Positions 1 to 9,700 of a stretch of 64,000 nucleotides of DNA are shown here, in pieces (the first letter of the stretch is position 1; every line of letters starts with the position of its first letter). Both the position numbers and the translations under genes were made by a program. The stretch lies in assembly GCA_964457945.1 (NCBI GenBank), contig CAYWFX010000009.1, positions 1-64,000 of the forward strand, in the 5' to 3' direction. The notes under the pieces were generated by a model that saw only the letters and a list, made by a program, of their open reading frames with translations, was not told where the DNA came from and made no database searches. The stretch is from PHAA01 sp964457945 (GTDB lineage Bacteria; Bacillota; Syntrophomonadia; Syntrophomonadales; Syntrophomonadaceae).

Positions 1-1
1 C

Positions 2-523
2 AGCGATATAATTGTTGTCCTGATGGGCAGCGGGCCGGATCGGATGCTGGGGGCGGTGGATCTCTACCAGGGCGGGTATGCGGATAAAATCGTGATGGTG
101 AGGAACAATGTTGGGGGCTATGACCTGGTGGTGAATAAAGGGGTGAAGATTCCTCATGACACGGATCTGGCCCAAATGGTGGCAGTGCAGTTGGGCGTGC
201 CGCAGGATAATGTGCTTATTCTACCCGGGGATGCGCTCAGTACTCAGGATGAAGCGCGACGGGTAAGGGAGTATTTGCGGTATAAGAAGGATATTGATTC
301 AATGATTCTGGTTACATCCAAATACCATTCGGGGCGGGCAAAGAAGATTTTTGTTCGGGCTATGAGTTCCATGGATCGGGAGATCAGGGTGATATCCTGT
401 CCCAGCCAGTATGATGATTTCAACGCAGAGAACTGGTGGCAGAGCAGGGAGGATCTGAAGCGAGGGGTTCTGGAATACATAAAAATGCTAGAGTTTTACG
501 GGTACGAGCAATTTGAATTATAA
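2..523 (+). CDS. DUF218 (YdcF/SanA/ElyC-like) protein, 5' truncated
   Basis: The reading frame is open to the left edge of the window (Ser-Asp-Ile-Ile-Val-Val-Leu before the first ATG at 23), so this is the 3' part of a longer gene. The pattern 'DIIVVLMGSGPDR' followed by 'GAVDLYQGGYADKIVMV' is the start of the DUF218 domain, where R and the downstream A-x-x-L-Y-x-x-G are typical. Later elements fit too: a central Asp/Glu-rich helix 'STQDEARRVREYL' and 'ILVTSKYHSGRAKKIF' with the conserved T-S-x-x-H-x-x-R. Family members are usually membrane-anchored and linked to envelope or polysaccharide biology, but their reaction is not established. Any N-terminal membrane segment lies outside the window. 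Confidence 0.8.
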   Translation, partial: SDIIVVLMGSGPDRMLGAVDLYQGGYADKIVMVRNNVGGYDLVVNKGVKIPHDTDLAQMVAVQLGVPQDNVLILPGDALSTQDEARRVREYLRYKKDIDSMILVTSKYHSGRAKKIFVRAMSSMDREIRVISCPSQYDDFNAENWWQSREDLKRGVLEYIKMLEFYGYEQFEL

Positions 524-613
524 GCTACATTTTGAAATAAATTAGGTAACTATGGAAAATAATAACATAATTTGCTATACTTTTCACTAATAGGAGAAAG
601 TGAGGGTTAGCGC

Positions 614-1201
614 ATGGAGATGGGTAAGGTTGAGCAATTGAGGGACGAAGTAGTTGGCCTGAGACCAGTTTACAAGGATATCGGTAATTGTACTGAGATA
701 TTATTGAAGAACGGTGAGGTAGTGCAGGATCGACGGGTACTTAATTCGGTCTTGAAAGCTCTGGCTGCTGTCTATGCCATCGACCTTAAGGCACAGCGGC
801 GGCTCCTGCGGGAAAAACTAAGACGCAAAGGATTGCTGCCATTTTACCTAGGGGCTGGACGGATATTTGTACCCTTGAAAATGCGAAAGGCAGTTACTGA
901 AAATGATGCGGTCTATGGTTATGTAGATATGGCCTACATGGGTGAGCCCCGGGCTGGGGCAGGCAAGGAATGTCTGATTAAATTAACTAATGGCTTAATA
1001 TTGAAGGTATTGAGTAGTGAATCCACTGTACATAGTGTGCAGCATTCCGGCACAGAGGTGAAGGCAGTCTTTCAGCCATATAAGGGTGGCGATGACCAGC
1101 AGGAACAAGTCATGGAAGCAGGTCGGATATTTGCCTGCACCCTGGCCACGATGGCGAAGCAGTTGGATCGAATTGAACAGGACTTACATAGAAAAGACTG
1201 A
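614..1201 (+). CDS. ComK-like protein (tentative)
   Basis: A 195-residue soluble protein with no signal peptide. ATG 614 is preceded by a weak purine stretch (gtgaggg, about 8 bases away). The middle and C-terminal parts line up by eye with the competence regulator ComK. A basic stretch 'QRRLLREKLRRKG' is followed by 'GRIFVPLKMRKA' (ComK: NQIFLFPTLSST), then 'DAVYGYVDMAYM' (ComK: CGWISHVHV), then 'LIKLTNGLILKVLSSEST' (ComK: VTFSNGKTMELPISYNSF). This order is characteristic of the ComK fold, but identity is low and I cannot run a profile search. If correct it would be a DNA-binding regulator of about normal ComK length. It stands alone, with about 90 bases upstream and over 500 bases downstream free of other genes. 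Confidence 0.45.
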   Translation: MEMGKVEQLRDEVVGLRPVYKDIGNCTEILLKNGEVVQDRRVLNSVLKALAAVYAIDLKAQRRLLREKLRRKGLLPFYLGAGRIFVPLKMRKAVTENDAVYGYVDMAYMGEPRAGAGKECLIKLTNGLILKVLSSESTVHSVQHSGTEVKAVFQPYKGGDDQQEQVMEAGRIFACTLATMAKQLDRIEQDLHRKD

Positions 1202-1730
1202 GAAGTTAGCTGGTTGGCTTGAAAAGCAGGATATAGCTTAACTTAAGGTCTAACTGAAATTTTATTTGCGGTATTGCAGGAAATATCTTCATAGTATAGA
1301 ATATTAGCACTAGTCGACATTTTTTAGCCTTTTAATATGGTTAATTATAGTGCATATTCCTAATTGTGTAGTATTAATCCTGAATTTGGTGAATAGGCAT
1401 CATGGCTAGTGGTGCTGAATATCCTAGTAGATATAGTCTTAGTGGTTTAAAGTAGGGTTTATCTTCTTAATAGAGTTAACAAAGGTTTTTAAGCTTGCCC
1501 CTTTATTTGACTAAAGAACTAAAGGGTAACAAGTGAAAAACATATAGTTTCTTTGGGAAAGGAGGGCAGCCAGTTTATAGTTTGGTTTTCTTTTTCTTTG
1601 CAAAGAAAGGGTACTTAATTAGTTTATGGGAGGTGGTAAAAACAAAGAGACAGGATGGTTTTCCTTCTAACGTATGCAGCATACCTAGAGCAAGGAAAGT
1701 CATATTAATAAGTATAGGAGGGAAATATAC
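1202..1730. other. Long intergenic region / probable leader of the SLH gene
   Basis: No convincing gene is seen in these 529 bases. There is a CCCTTTA...TAAAGGG hairpin near 1500-1528, a perfect 16-base palindrome TTTCTTTGCAAAGAAA at 1593-1608, and a short palindrome GTATGC-A-GCATAC near 1672-1684. Two Shine-Dalgarno-like runs (near 1558-1565 and 1627-1633) are not followed by sensible start codons. A frame from TTG 1582 is open to the TGA overlapping the next gene's start (about 50 codons), but its Phe-rich start looks accidental. The region resembles a long structured 5' leader of the downstream surface-protein gene. Confidence 0.4.
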
Positions 1731-3143
1731 GTGAGATTATCACGCAAACCAAAAGTTTTAATAATCATGTTTGTCATGGCTATGTTCCTGATGACTCAGG
1801 TGGGGATAGCCGGGGCAGTACAGGGAATAGACTGGGGCTCCTGGGCTGGAAGTTTCAAGACCAATGGAACGATACCAGGAACAGTATATGCTAATGCTGT
1901 TGGTGACAATGTCTATGCAACAGTTTACGCATCTATTTATGGTGAGAATTTAGCTACTCCTGTAGTTGTAGGTCAATATATTTATGGCTCAGGATATAAC
2001 TTTAGTATTCCGCTTTCTAGTTTTTCAACCTTGACCGCAGGTAGTACTTATACGGTTAATTTGAAGGTTTACTCGGCTGCTACACCTGGCGCGATAAACC
2101 TAGCGCTTGCTCCTGGTAACACATATACGTCTGCTTCTTTCACATTAACAAGCGGTAGCAGTGGCGGTGGCGGTGGTTCCAGCACTACCACTACAACTAC
2201 TCCTCTTGCAACTACCGGCAGCAGCGTGTCCGCTGCAGGTGGTGGAACTGTTAGTGCGTCCGGGGTTACCGTTGTGATCCCAGCTGGTGCTTTACTAGCC
2301 GACACCAAAGTTACCATTACTAAAATAACTAATCTTACCGGTTTGCCGGTGGATGCAGCTACCAAGCTAGTCGGTGATATACTTGAGATCACCAAAGACA
2401 AAATTGGTAACTTTAGTAAACCTGTAACCCTTACCCTGAACTTTGATAAATCAAAAGTAGATACTACCAAGTTTGACTTGTTCGTATGCTACCTGGATGA
2501 AGTAACCAACAAGTGGGTAAAACTGGACAATGTAAAGGTCGATATGGCTACTGGCACAGTCAGCGGCGATACCTTACATTTCACCAAATTTGCAGTAATT
2601 GCTTTTGATAAGACTCTCGCACCGGCGACTAAATTATCAGACGTTGCTGGCAATTGGGCAGAAGCCAGCATTAACAAACTGGTTGCTCTGGGTGCAATCA
2701 AGGGTTATACCGACGGTACTTTCAAACCTAGTAACAATATAACCAGAGCTGAATTTGCAACAGTTCTAGTCAAGGCTTTCAAACTGGCTCCCGCAACTGG
2801 AAAGGTATTTAGCGACACAGCGAATAGTTGGGCTAAGGATTCCGTATCTGCAGCAGCAGGTGCTGGAATAGTAAATGGCTACAGCGCTACTGTCTTTGGA
2901 ACTAATGATCCTATTACCCGTGAGCAAATGGCAGTTATGATAGTCAAAGCGGCTAAGTTAGCCGAAGCCAAAGCCGGTAATACCTTTACCGACAGTGCTA
3001 AGATTTCAGCTTGGGCCAAAGCAGCTGTTGACTCAGCTAGCGAAAACAAGATTATTGCAGGAAACCCGGACAAGAGCTTCAAGCCACAAGGTCTGGCAAC
3101 CAGAGCTGAAGCGGTTACAGTTATCGCTAATGCACTGAAGTAG
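1731..3143 (+). CDS. Secreted S-layer homology (SLH) domain protein
   Basis: GTG start at 1731, supported by AGGAGGG about 9 bases upstream. Residues 1-30 are a signal peptide (positive start, then hydrophobic, ending in GIAGA). An N-terminal beta-rich region of about 110 residues is followed by a Ser/Gly/Thr linker (about 142-158). A ZU5-like domain ('GVTVVIPAGAL', about 163-290) comes next, then three SLH repeats at about 302-350, 358-407 and 416-470, each with the F-x-D-x-x-x-x-W-A and I-T-R-A-E-like signature. SLH triplets attach proteins non-covalently to secondary cell wall polymer, so this is a cell-surface protein, structural or adhesive. It has its own long leader and a strong terminator, so it is monocistronic. 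No catalytic domain is recognised. Confidence 0.88.
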   Translation: MRLSRKPKVLIIMFVMAMFLMTQVGIAGAVQGIDWGSWAGSFKTNGTIPGTVYANAVGDNVYATVYASIYGENLATPVVVGQYIYGSGYNFSIPLSSFSTLTAGSTYTVNLKVYSAATPGAINLALAPGNTYTSASFTLTSGSSGGGGGSSTTTTTTPLATTGSSVSAAGGGTVSASGVTVVIPAGALLADTKVTITKITNLTGLPVDAATKLVGDILEITKDKIGNFSKPVTLTLNFDKSKVDTTKFDLFVCYLDEVTNKWVKLDNVKVDMATGTVSGDTLHFTKFAVIAFDKTLAPATKLSDVAGNWAEASINKLVALGAIKGYTDGTFKPSNNITRAEFATVLVKAFKLAPATGKVFSDTANSWAKDSVSAAAGAGIVNGYSATVFGTNDPITREQMAVMIVKAAKLAEAKAGNTFTDSAKISAWAKAAVDSASENKIIAGNPDKSFKPQGLATRAEAVTVIANALK

Positions 3144-3170
3144 TTTGTCCCGAAATTAATCAGATCTAAA

Positions 3171-3212
3171 GGACTCCCCTGTGGATATTTCCATAGGGGA
3201 GTCTTTATTTTC
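3171..3212 (+). terminator. Rho-independent terminator of the SLH gene
   Basis: A nine-base-pair GACTCCCCT / AGGGGAGTC stem, extended inward by GTGGA/TCCAT, is followed by TTTATTTTC. It lies 28 bases after the stop codon. Confidence 0.9.
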
Positions 3213-3241
3213 TGGACGGAAACGACAAATTTTCCTATAAT
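3213..3241 (+). promoter_or_regulatory. Possible sigma-A promoter of the amidase gene
   Basis: TGGACG at 3213-3218, a 17-base spacer and a perfect TATAAT at 3236-3241. The -35 box is imperfect, and about 140 bases separate the -10 box from the coding start. A second TAAAAT box near 3271 is an alternative. Confidence 0.4.
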
Positions 3242-3381
3242 AATTTCGCTAACCGTGAAAGAGTTTTGGTAAAATGGGAGTATATAGAATGAAAAACTAT
3301 TTTTGCCGTGCAGATTAGGCAGGACTTGTAGATCAAAATGTCGAAAGATTAAGCATTTGTTATTTGTGTAAGGGTGGTTTT

Positions 3382-5541
3382 ATGTTAAGAGAAATTAGCA
3401 GCAAATTTATTAATACGCTATTGTTATTAACGGTTGCCATATATCTTGTCTTACTGCTGGGGCCATTGCCTGGCCATGTTGATGCCCAAACTGGTGTAGT
3501 TAGCGGAAATGTAGTGAATATTCGCTCCGGGCCGGGAACTCAGTATAGCGTAGCAGGAGCCCTTTATAAAAATGCCAGTGTTGAAATGCTGTCTAAAACC
3601 GGAGAATGGTATAAAGTACAGTATGGAACAGTTAGTGGTTGGATGCACCAATCTTTGCTGATCCCAAACACTGAAGTATACCTGAAAGTGAACCAGGATC
3701 TGGTTAACCTTCGTTCGGGACCCGGTATTGCTAATAATATGATAACACAGGTACATAAGGGTGATAGATTAGTTCTTTTGGAGGTTCAGGGTGAATGGGA
3801 TAAGGTGAAAACGGCCAGTGGTCAGGTTGCTTATATACGCTCGGATATGGTGGTTGAAGATAATAAGTCGGATACGGCTGTGCCAGCAGTAACACCTGTT
3901 CTGCCACAATCTGCGCCAATATCCGTAAGCAGCGCCCCCCTTCTGAAGATTACGTTAGATGGCAAGCCAATGGATTTCGAAGTACTGCCCCGGGTTGAAA
4001 ACAACCGGGTGCTGGTTCCTCTGCGGGCCATATTTGAAGCGATGGGAGCCCGGGTAGAGTGGAACCAGGCAACGCAAACTGCTACGGCAGTCAAAGATAA
4101 TATCACAGTGGTGTTGCCATTGAACTCCACCCAGCCAACTGTGAATGGGACAGCCTGGCAACTGGAGGTTCCTGCGAAGGTAGTTCAGCAAAGAACCCTG
4201 GCTCCTCTGCGTTTTGTGGGCGAAGCTTTGGGTGGGACAGCCTCCTGGGATCAGGGAAACTACACAGCTGTGCTGAAAACCCCGCCCCCACCTGAACCGG
4301 TAGTGCAGCCGCTGCCCCCACCTGTTCCTCTATTTGAAGGACTGCGTATTTTGTCGGAGCGGGATGACACCGGTCTAAGAATAGTTATGGGATCCGGGGC
4401 CAAGCTGGAAACTAAGATAGACAAAAGCAGCAGCAAAGTTAGTTATATATTTGCTAATCGGCAGATAGATGGAACCAGCTCTTTAGAGGTACCCTTGGGA
4501 ACCCAGATGCTTAAGGTTCAGGGCAGCAACCAGGGGAAAAATGCGGTGGTGGATATACTGCTTCCCACTGGAATCGTGTACCGTACTGCGACTGAGTTGG
4601 AAGGGAAAAAGGAAGTACTTACCATACCTAACTTTATCACCGGGGTGGAAAGAAATACCTTTGGCAGCAGCGGGGAGAGGATTACCATCAGTTCGACAGG
4701 TGTCCTGGCTTATACTTCTAACCAGAACGCCGGGAGTAATCTGGAAGTGGTATTTAGCAATGTCCTGCCTGGTAAAGCACTAAGCGATTACAAGTATGAC
4801 AGCCGCCTGATTAGCAGCATGGGGGTTAAGACTAAAACCACGGGTTCGCTTAGTCAGACGGTATTAACCCTGGTTACCAGCAAAGCAGCAAAATTTTCGG
4901 TTGGTCCGAGCAGTGACGGAACAGCCCTGAACATCATGTTCATAGACCAGAGTGAAATTCAGCCGCGGGTTCCTATGGTGGTCTTGGATCCTGGGCATGG
5001 CGGCAAGGACACCGGAACTCGGGGAGATAATCTAGATGAAAAGGATGTTAATCTGGATGTCGCCCTGAAAGTAGGGCAAATCCTCACTCAAAAAGGTATT
5101 AAGGTAGGATATACCCGCACTAACGATATCTTCCTGAGCCTAAATGAAGAAGCCGCCGTGGGGAACCTTTATAATGCCGCGCTCTTTGTTGGCATCCATA
5201 GTAATGCCAGTACCAGCCCGGATCCATCGGGTACAGAAACTCATTACTATGCACCCCTGGGAACCCCGGAGCTCTATATCCAGAAGGATGAGCGCTGTAA
5301 ATTAGCGACCAGTTTGCAGCAATCCCTAATGGCTAAACTGGGCCGCATTGATCGGGGCGTAAAGCACACTAACTTAGCCGTCTTGCGAAATACGGTGATG
5401 CCCTCGGCATTAGTGGAACTGGCCTTTGTCAGTAACCCCACCGAATGCGAGCTGTTAAAACAGCAAAGCTTCAGGCAGCTTGCGGCCCAGGCAATTGCCG
5501 AGGGAATAGAGAAATATATGAAAGAGAATATTAAAAGTTAA
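3382..5541 (+). CDS. N-acetylmuramoyl-L-alanine amidase with SH3 and stalk domains
   Basis: Cleaves the bond between N-acetylmuramic acid and L-alanine in peptidoglycan. ATG 3382 is chosen because AAGGGTGG ends 4 bases before it; an in-frame TTG at 3364 has no such site. Signal peptide is residues 1-35. Domains in order: two bacterial SH3 domains (about 37-92 and 100-155, each with 'VxNxRSGPG'), a copper-amine-oxidase-N-like stalk domain (about 190-305, 'RVLVPLRAIFEAMG'), a Pro-rich linker, an AMIN-like beta region (about 320-525), and Amidase_3 (about 532-715). Zinc ligands and catalytic residues are visible: His539 in 'DPGHGG', the Glu of 'DEKDVNL', His in 'GIHSNAS', and the Glu of 'LVELAFVSNP'. 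The multidomain anchor suggests an autolysin working outside the membrane. Confidence 0.95.
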   Translation: MLREISSKFINTLLLLTVAIYLVLLLGPLPGHVDAQTGVVSGNVVNIRSGPGTQYSVAGALYKNASVEMLSKTGEWYKVQYGTVSGWMHQSLLIPNTEVYLKVNQDLVNLRSGPGIANNMITQVHKGDRLVLLEVQGEWDKVKTASGQVAYIRSDMVVEDNKSDTAVPAVTPVLPQSAPISVSSAPLLKITLDGKPMDFEVLPRVENNRVLVPLRAIFEAMGARVEWNQATQTATAVKDNITVVLPLNSTQPTVNGTAWQLEVPAKVVQQRTLAPLRFVGEALGGTASWDQGNYTAVLKTPPPPEPVVQPLPPPVPLFEGLRILSERDDTGLRIVMGSGAKLETKIDKSSSKVSYIFANRQIDGTSSLEVPLGTQMLKVQGSNQGKNAVVDILLPTGIVYRTATELEGKKEVLTIPNFITGVERNTFGSSGERITISSTGVLAYTSNQNAGSNLEVVFSNVLPGKALSDYKYDSRLISSMGVKTKTTGSLSQTVLTLVTSKAAKFSVGPSSDGTALNIMFIDQSEIQPRVPMVVLDPGHGGKDTGTRGDNLDEKDVNLDVALKVGQILTQKGIKVGYTRTNDIFLSLNEEAAVGNLYNAALFVGIHSNASTSPDPSGTETHYYAPLGTPELYIQKDERCKLATSLQQSLMAKLGRIDRGVKHTNLAVLRNTVMPSALVELAFVSNPTECELLKQQSFRQLAAQAIAEGIEKYMKENIKS

Positions 5542-5542
5542 C

Positions 5543-5585
5543 GGGGACATTCAACGGGGACATTCCCCGAAAGGGGTGTGTCCCC
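5543..5585. repeat. GGGGACA palindromic repeat unit
   Basis: A GGGGACATTC unit is repeated 13 bases later. The second copy forms a compound hairpin: GGGGACA (5556-5562) pairs with TGTCCCC (5579-5585), and inside it CCCC-gaaa-GGGG pairs again. It sits directly after the amidase stop codon. There is no T-run, so it is more like a dispersed REP-type palindrome than a classic terminator. Confidence 0.6.
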
Positions 5586-5616
5586 ATACCTTGTTTGTAT
5601 TGGAGTCATATTATAA

Positions 5617-6660
5617 ATGAAGAGTTACCAAAGATGGCTTATGATAACCTTAACTATTATTCTTTTGCCTCTGCTTATGGTGGGGGGATTGAATTTTTTT
5701 ATAGATCCGCTCTGGAATTTTGGGCATGCTCATAGATTTAATAAAATTCAGATGTCATTTGATGAGCGCCAACAGAAAACCAACGGCGTTCATTTTGGGA
5801 ATAATAATTATGATACCCTTATCTTAGGCAGCAGCCGTACCACTTACATGAATCAATATGACCTGGTGGGATATCGAGCCTACAATTACGCTCTCAGTAT
5901 CATGCTTATGGAAGAATATAATGATTATGTAGAGTATGCCAAATTGAAAAACGGGCATGATTTCGACTATATTGTTATTGGGCTGGATTTCTTTGTCAGC
6001 AATAAAAACCTGAAGCTGGAAAATGAGTTCCGCCCGCCCTCTTATTACATAGATAAATCTAATGAATTTGCCTATCGCTACAAGACTCTGTTATCCAGGG
6101 ATGTATTGCAATACTCGTTGAAGAACTTCGAGGCATCACAGCGGGGGATACCGCAGACCTTTGCCTATGACCGGCGTAACGTAAAGACTTTGAATAAGAC
6201 GAATGAGTCTGAAAAAGAGGCCCGTATCAATACCAATTTAGACAGGTATAAAAACCTTATTTACGCCAACTATGAATACCGGGATGTTAAACAAATACTA
6301 AGCAGTATGAAGGCAGAGAATCCCAATACAAAATTTATCGTTTTCACTACGCCTGTAGCCCAGCCCTTATGGGATCTAATGGTAGATCAGGGTTTGCTGC
6401 CATATTATGAACAGTGGTTAAGAGATAGCGTAGAAGTTTTCGGGCAGGTTTATAATTTCAATTACCCTAATTCCATTACCAATGACTTAAGTAATTATTA
6501 TGATGCCAGCCATGTTTATCCCGAAATCGAGACCATAATAGCGCATAAGATAACTGCTTATCCCGATGACCGTATTCCAGCCGATTTTGGCGTTCTATTG
6601 ACCAGAGAAAATATTACTCCAACTTTGGAGGGTATGAAACAATCCCAAAAGTTAAGATAA
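5617..6660 (+). CDS. Membrane-anchored SGNH-hydrolase-like protein
   Basis: A 347-residue protein with one N-terminal hydrophobic anchor (about residues 7-28), so most of it faces outward. Two hallmarks of SGNH/GDSL-type fold proteins are visible: a block I-like 'DTLILGSSRTT' (Ser in G-S-S-R) and a C-terminal 'YYDASHVYPE' giving the D-x-x-H pair. It resembles in plan the protein at 17164-18243, which sits beside an MBOAT gene. Both are like the DltD/AlgJ/PatB-type partners that move acyl groups onto surface polymers. This copy has no MBOAT neighbour. Its substrate is unknown and the hydrolase or transferase activity is inferred from motifs only. No strong ribosome binding site precedes ATG 5617 (GGAG at about 5601-5604). 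Confidence 0.65.
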   Translation: MKSYQRWLMITLTIILLPLLMVGGLNFFIDPLWNFGHAHRFNKIQMSFDERQQKTNGVHFGNNNYDTLILGSSRTTYMNQYDLVGYRAYNYALSIMLMEEYNDYVEYAKLKNGHDFDYIVIGLDFFVSNKNLKLENEFRPPSYYIDKSNEFAYRYKTLLSRDVLQYSLKNFEASQRGIPQTFAYDRRNVKTLNKTNESEKEARINTNLDRYKNLIYANYEYRDVKQILSSMKAENPNTKFIVFTTPVAQPLWDLMVDQGLLPYYEQWLRDSVEVFGQVYNFNYPNSITNDLSNYYDASHVYPEIETIIAHKITAYPDDRIPADFGVLLTRENITPTLEGMKQSQKLR

Positions 6661-6739
6661 CTTCCGGCAGGATAATGTGGAGCATTGCCGAATAAACATA
6701 TTTAATGGGAAATCATTACATATTAAGGAGCCCTTATAC

Positions 6740-9700
6740 ATGAAGTACATATATAAGAAACGGTGGAGGCATTTTCTGTCCTTGCTGCTTTGTTCTTGCA
6801 TATTTTTGCAGTTTTCTATATATCCTGCCTTGGCCAATGATCGTTCGGCTGATATCATTGGTTCAAGTCCCCTGCTGGTTAAGAATCTGCTCATCCCCTC
6901 CGGGCTGAGCGGCAAGGGCCAGATCGTTGGCATTGCTGATAGCGGGCTGGATAAGGGAAGCATGTCCAATATTCATCCTGACCTGCAAAGTGAACCCGGA
7001 ACCATGCCGAAGGTAGTTATGCTAAAATCTTACACCGATAGGGAAATTCCCGATGATCCTAACGGGCACGGCACCTTCATGGCCGCCACTATCGCTGGCA
7101 GCGGCAAAGCGTCTCAGGGCCAATACCAGGGCATCGCTCCCGGGGTCAGTCTATATTTTCAGGCATTATTAGATAAATATAATAATCTGAAGCTTCCCGA
7201 CCGTCTGGAAGACCTCTTTCGGCCAGCCTATCTGGCCGGGGTAAGGATTCATGTAGATGGCTGGGGTGATAGCAGTAACACTTATGATAACAGTTCCGCC
7301 CAGATTGATGATTTTATCTATAAGTATCCTGATTTCCTGGCGGTTTTCGGGGCAGGTAACAGCGGTCCCAGCAGTGGCACCCTGACCTCCGAGGCCAATA
7401 GTAAGAATGCTCTTACAGTTGGTTCCAGCCAGGTCCCCCGCCCTGCCTTTGGACCGGAAGCCCGTTTTGCCGACCAGCGCGCAGAATCTTCCAGCCAGGG
7501 ACCAACAGAGGACGGTCGGATAAAGCCCGAACTCCTGGCTCCGGGGTCAGCTTTAATTTCTGCCAACTCTAGCTTGGTGGAAGGGAACTTTGCGGCTAAT
7601 TCTCTTTATACCCGCATGGGGGGGAGCAGCATGGCTGCAGCAGTAACTGGCGGAGCTCTAGCCCTGCTGCGGGAGCAGTTGAAAACCGAACAGAATATGC
7701 CTGATCCTTCATCTGCATTGCTCAAGGCCTTATTGATTAATGGAGCTCGTACCCAGACCGGCGATCCTGCCTCAGAGGGCTTTGGGATTCTGGACCTGGC
7801 GGGAACAGCTCTGGCAATACAGGAAGGAACTTTTAGAATAAGCGATAAAGAGACTGGACTCAAAGCGAACGAGATCAGGGAATATAAGCTGCAGGTAACT
7901 GATCCGTTGCTGCCTATAAAGGTAACTTTGGCCTGGGTAGATCCTCCTGGTTCTCCTGGGGCAGGTTCAACCCTGGTGAATAATTTAGACCTTATCGTGC
8001 AGGAACCCGGGGGAAAAAGCTATTATGGTAATGATTTTTCCGGAAGAGGAAAGGCCGATGAGAAAAATAACGTGGAACAGGTGTCTATTCCGGTATCCAA
8101 GACGGGCGAGTATATAATAAAGGTTAAGGCTAGCAGCATTAGCAAGGCTGGAAGCACGCAAGGTTTTGCTCTGGTGTATGGTCAGTCTCTGAAAAGCCAG
8201 GTGATTACGAAGATTAATAATAATGAACTGAATTTGTTGGACGGAACTAAGGTCAATCTGGAAGACCTTAAGTTACATCAGGTGGTGGATGGCAGCCTGG
8301 TAAATTCAAGCGCTGGTATTCAAGTGGGCAGCGATATCTACCTGAGTTCCAAAGCTGTCTATATCTTCGGGCGTACCTGGAAAACTGGAGGAATACAAGC
8401 TTTGCCTACCAGTGAAGGGGATCTGTTGCTGGAGATGAATACTAAGGTAAGAGAAGGAGGCTATTATCTGGATCCCCAGGCTGCTTCTGCAGGTGCTGGC
8501 ATCAGTGTGAATGGCCAACCAGCAGCTAGTATTACGAATATTCCTTCAGGGGCTGAGTTGAAGGCTACTATAAACCCGTTTCTCCAAACCCTGTGGAAAC
8601 TGGAGGCGGGTAATCAGGAAATAAGCGGATTCATTGAGCAGGTGAACCTGGCCGAAAAAGAGATTAAACTATTTGGTGATCAGCATGTTTATAAGCTGGC
8701 TCCCTGGGCAGCCATATCCTACCGTGACAAACTGCTGGATTGTACAGTTCAAGATACCCCTTACGGAACAGCAGAACAAAATGATTTGGACAAACTAGTG
8801 GCGGGAATGAAAGTGACCATCCAGGTCTCGCCGCAAACCCAGGTGGTACAGTCCTTATTGCTGGAAAGACCTATGGTAATAGGACGCGTGGGCTCGGTCG
8901 ATATTGCAGAGGAGAAGATCGTGCTGGATTCGGGGAAAACCTACCAAATTGTCTCCGGGACTAGCTTTTACCTGGATAAAGAGCCGGTTAAACTAAAAGA
9001 TATTAAAAGCGGGGATCGGATTGTAGCTCTCCTGATGCCGGACAGCAGCAGCATCATGCAGCTATGGGCATACAGCAACGTAAGTTATGGGCGAGTTATA
9101 TATAGCAGTCCCAAGCAAAAAAGCCTTTATCTAATCGATTCTAACAATTGTTCCCGTACCTTTGCCGTTAATAAAGAGACCGAGGTGTTTGGGTGGGGGA
9201 TACCATTGGAATTAACTGCTATCCTCTCAGGAACCTGGGTGCGGGTTATTGCTGATCCAACCGGGAAAGAGGCCTGGCGCATAGATCTGGCTGAAATCGG
9301 AGAAGAAACGGAAAAAACAATTTCCTGGGTCAACGCTGATAAAATGATACTGGGCATGACAGACGGGTCTCAATATACATACAATAGCTCCACCCGCATT
9401 AGCAAAGGAGGCTACAGAATAAATGCCCTGGATATAATGCCGGGCGAGAAAGCGAACCTCACTACTCTCTTATCGTCTTCACTTTGGCCTCAGGTTTTAG
9501 CGGGAGTAGAGGTGGAATTTCGCTCGGATATAAAGACACCGGATATGGAAGTTACAGCTCGCTCTTTAAACGGAGTTTTGATTATTCAAGGCAATACGAC
9601 AGCAGATCGCTTATACCTGTACCGCCAGGACGGCAGCACCGAGCGCATAACGGTTGTTGATGGGCGGGCAAGCCGCATATATCGATTGCTGGATAATGAG

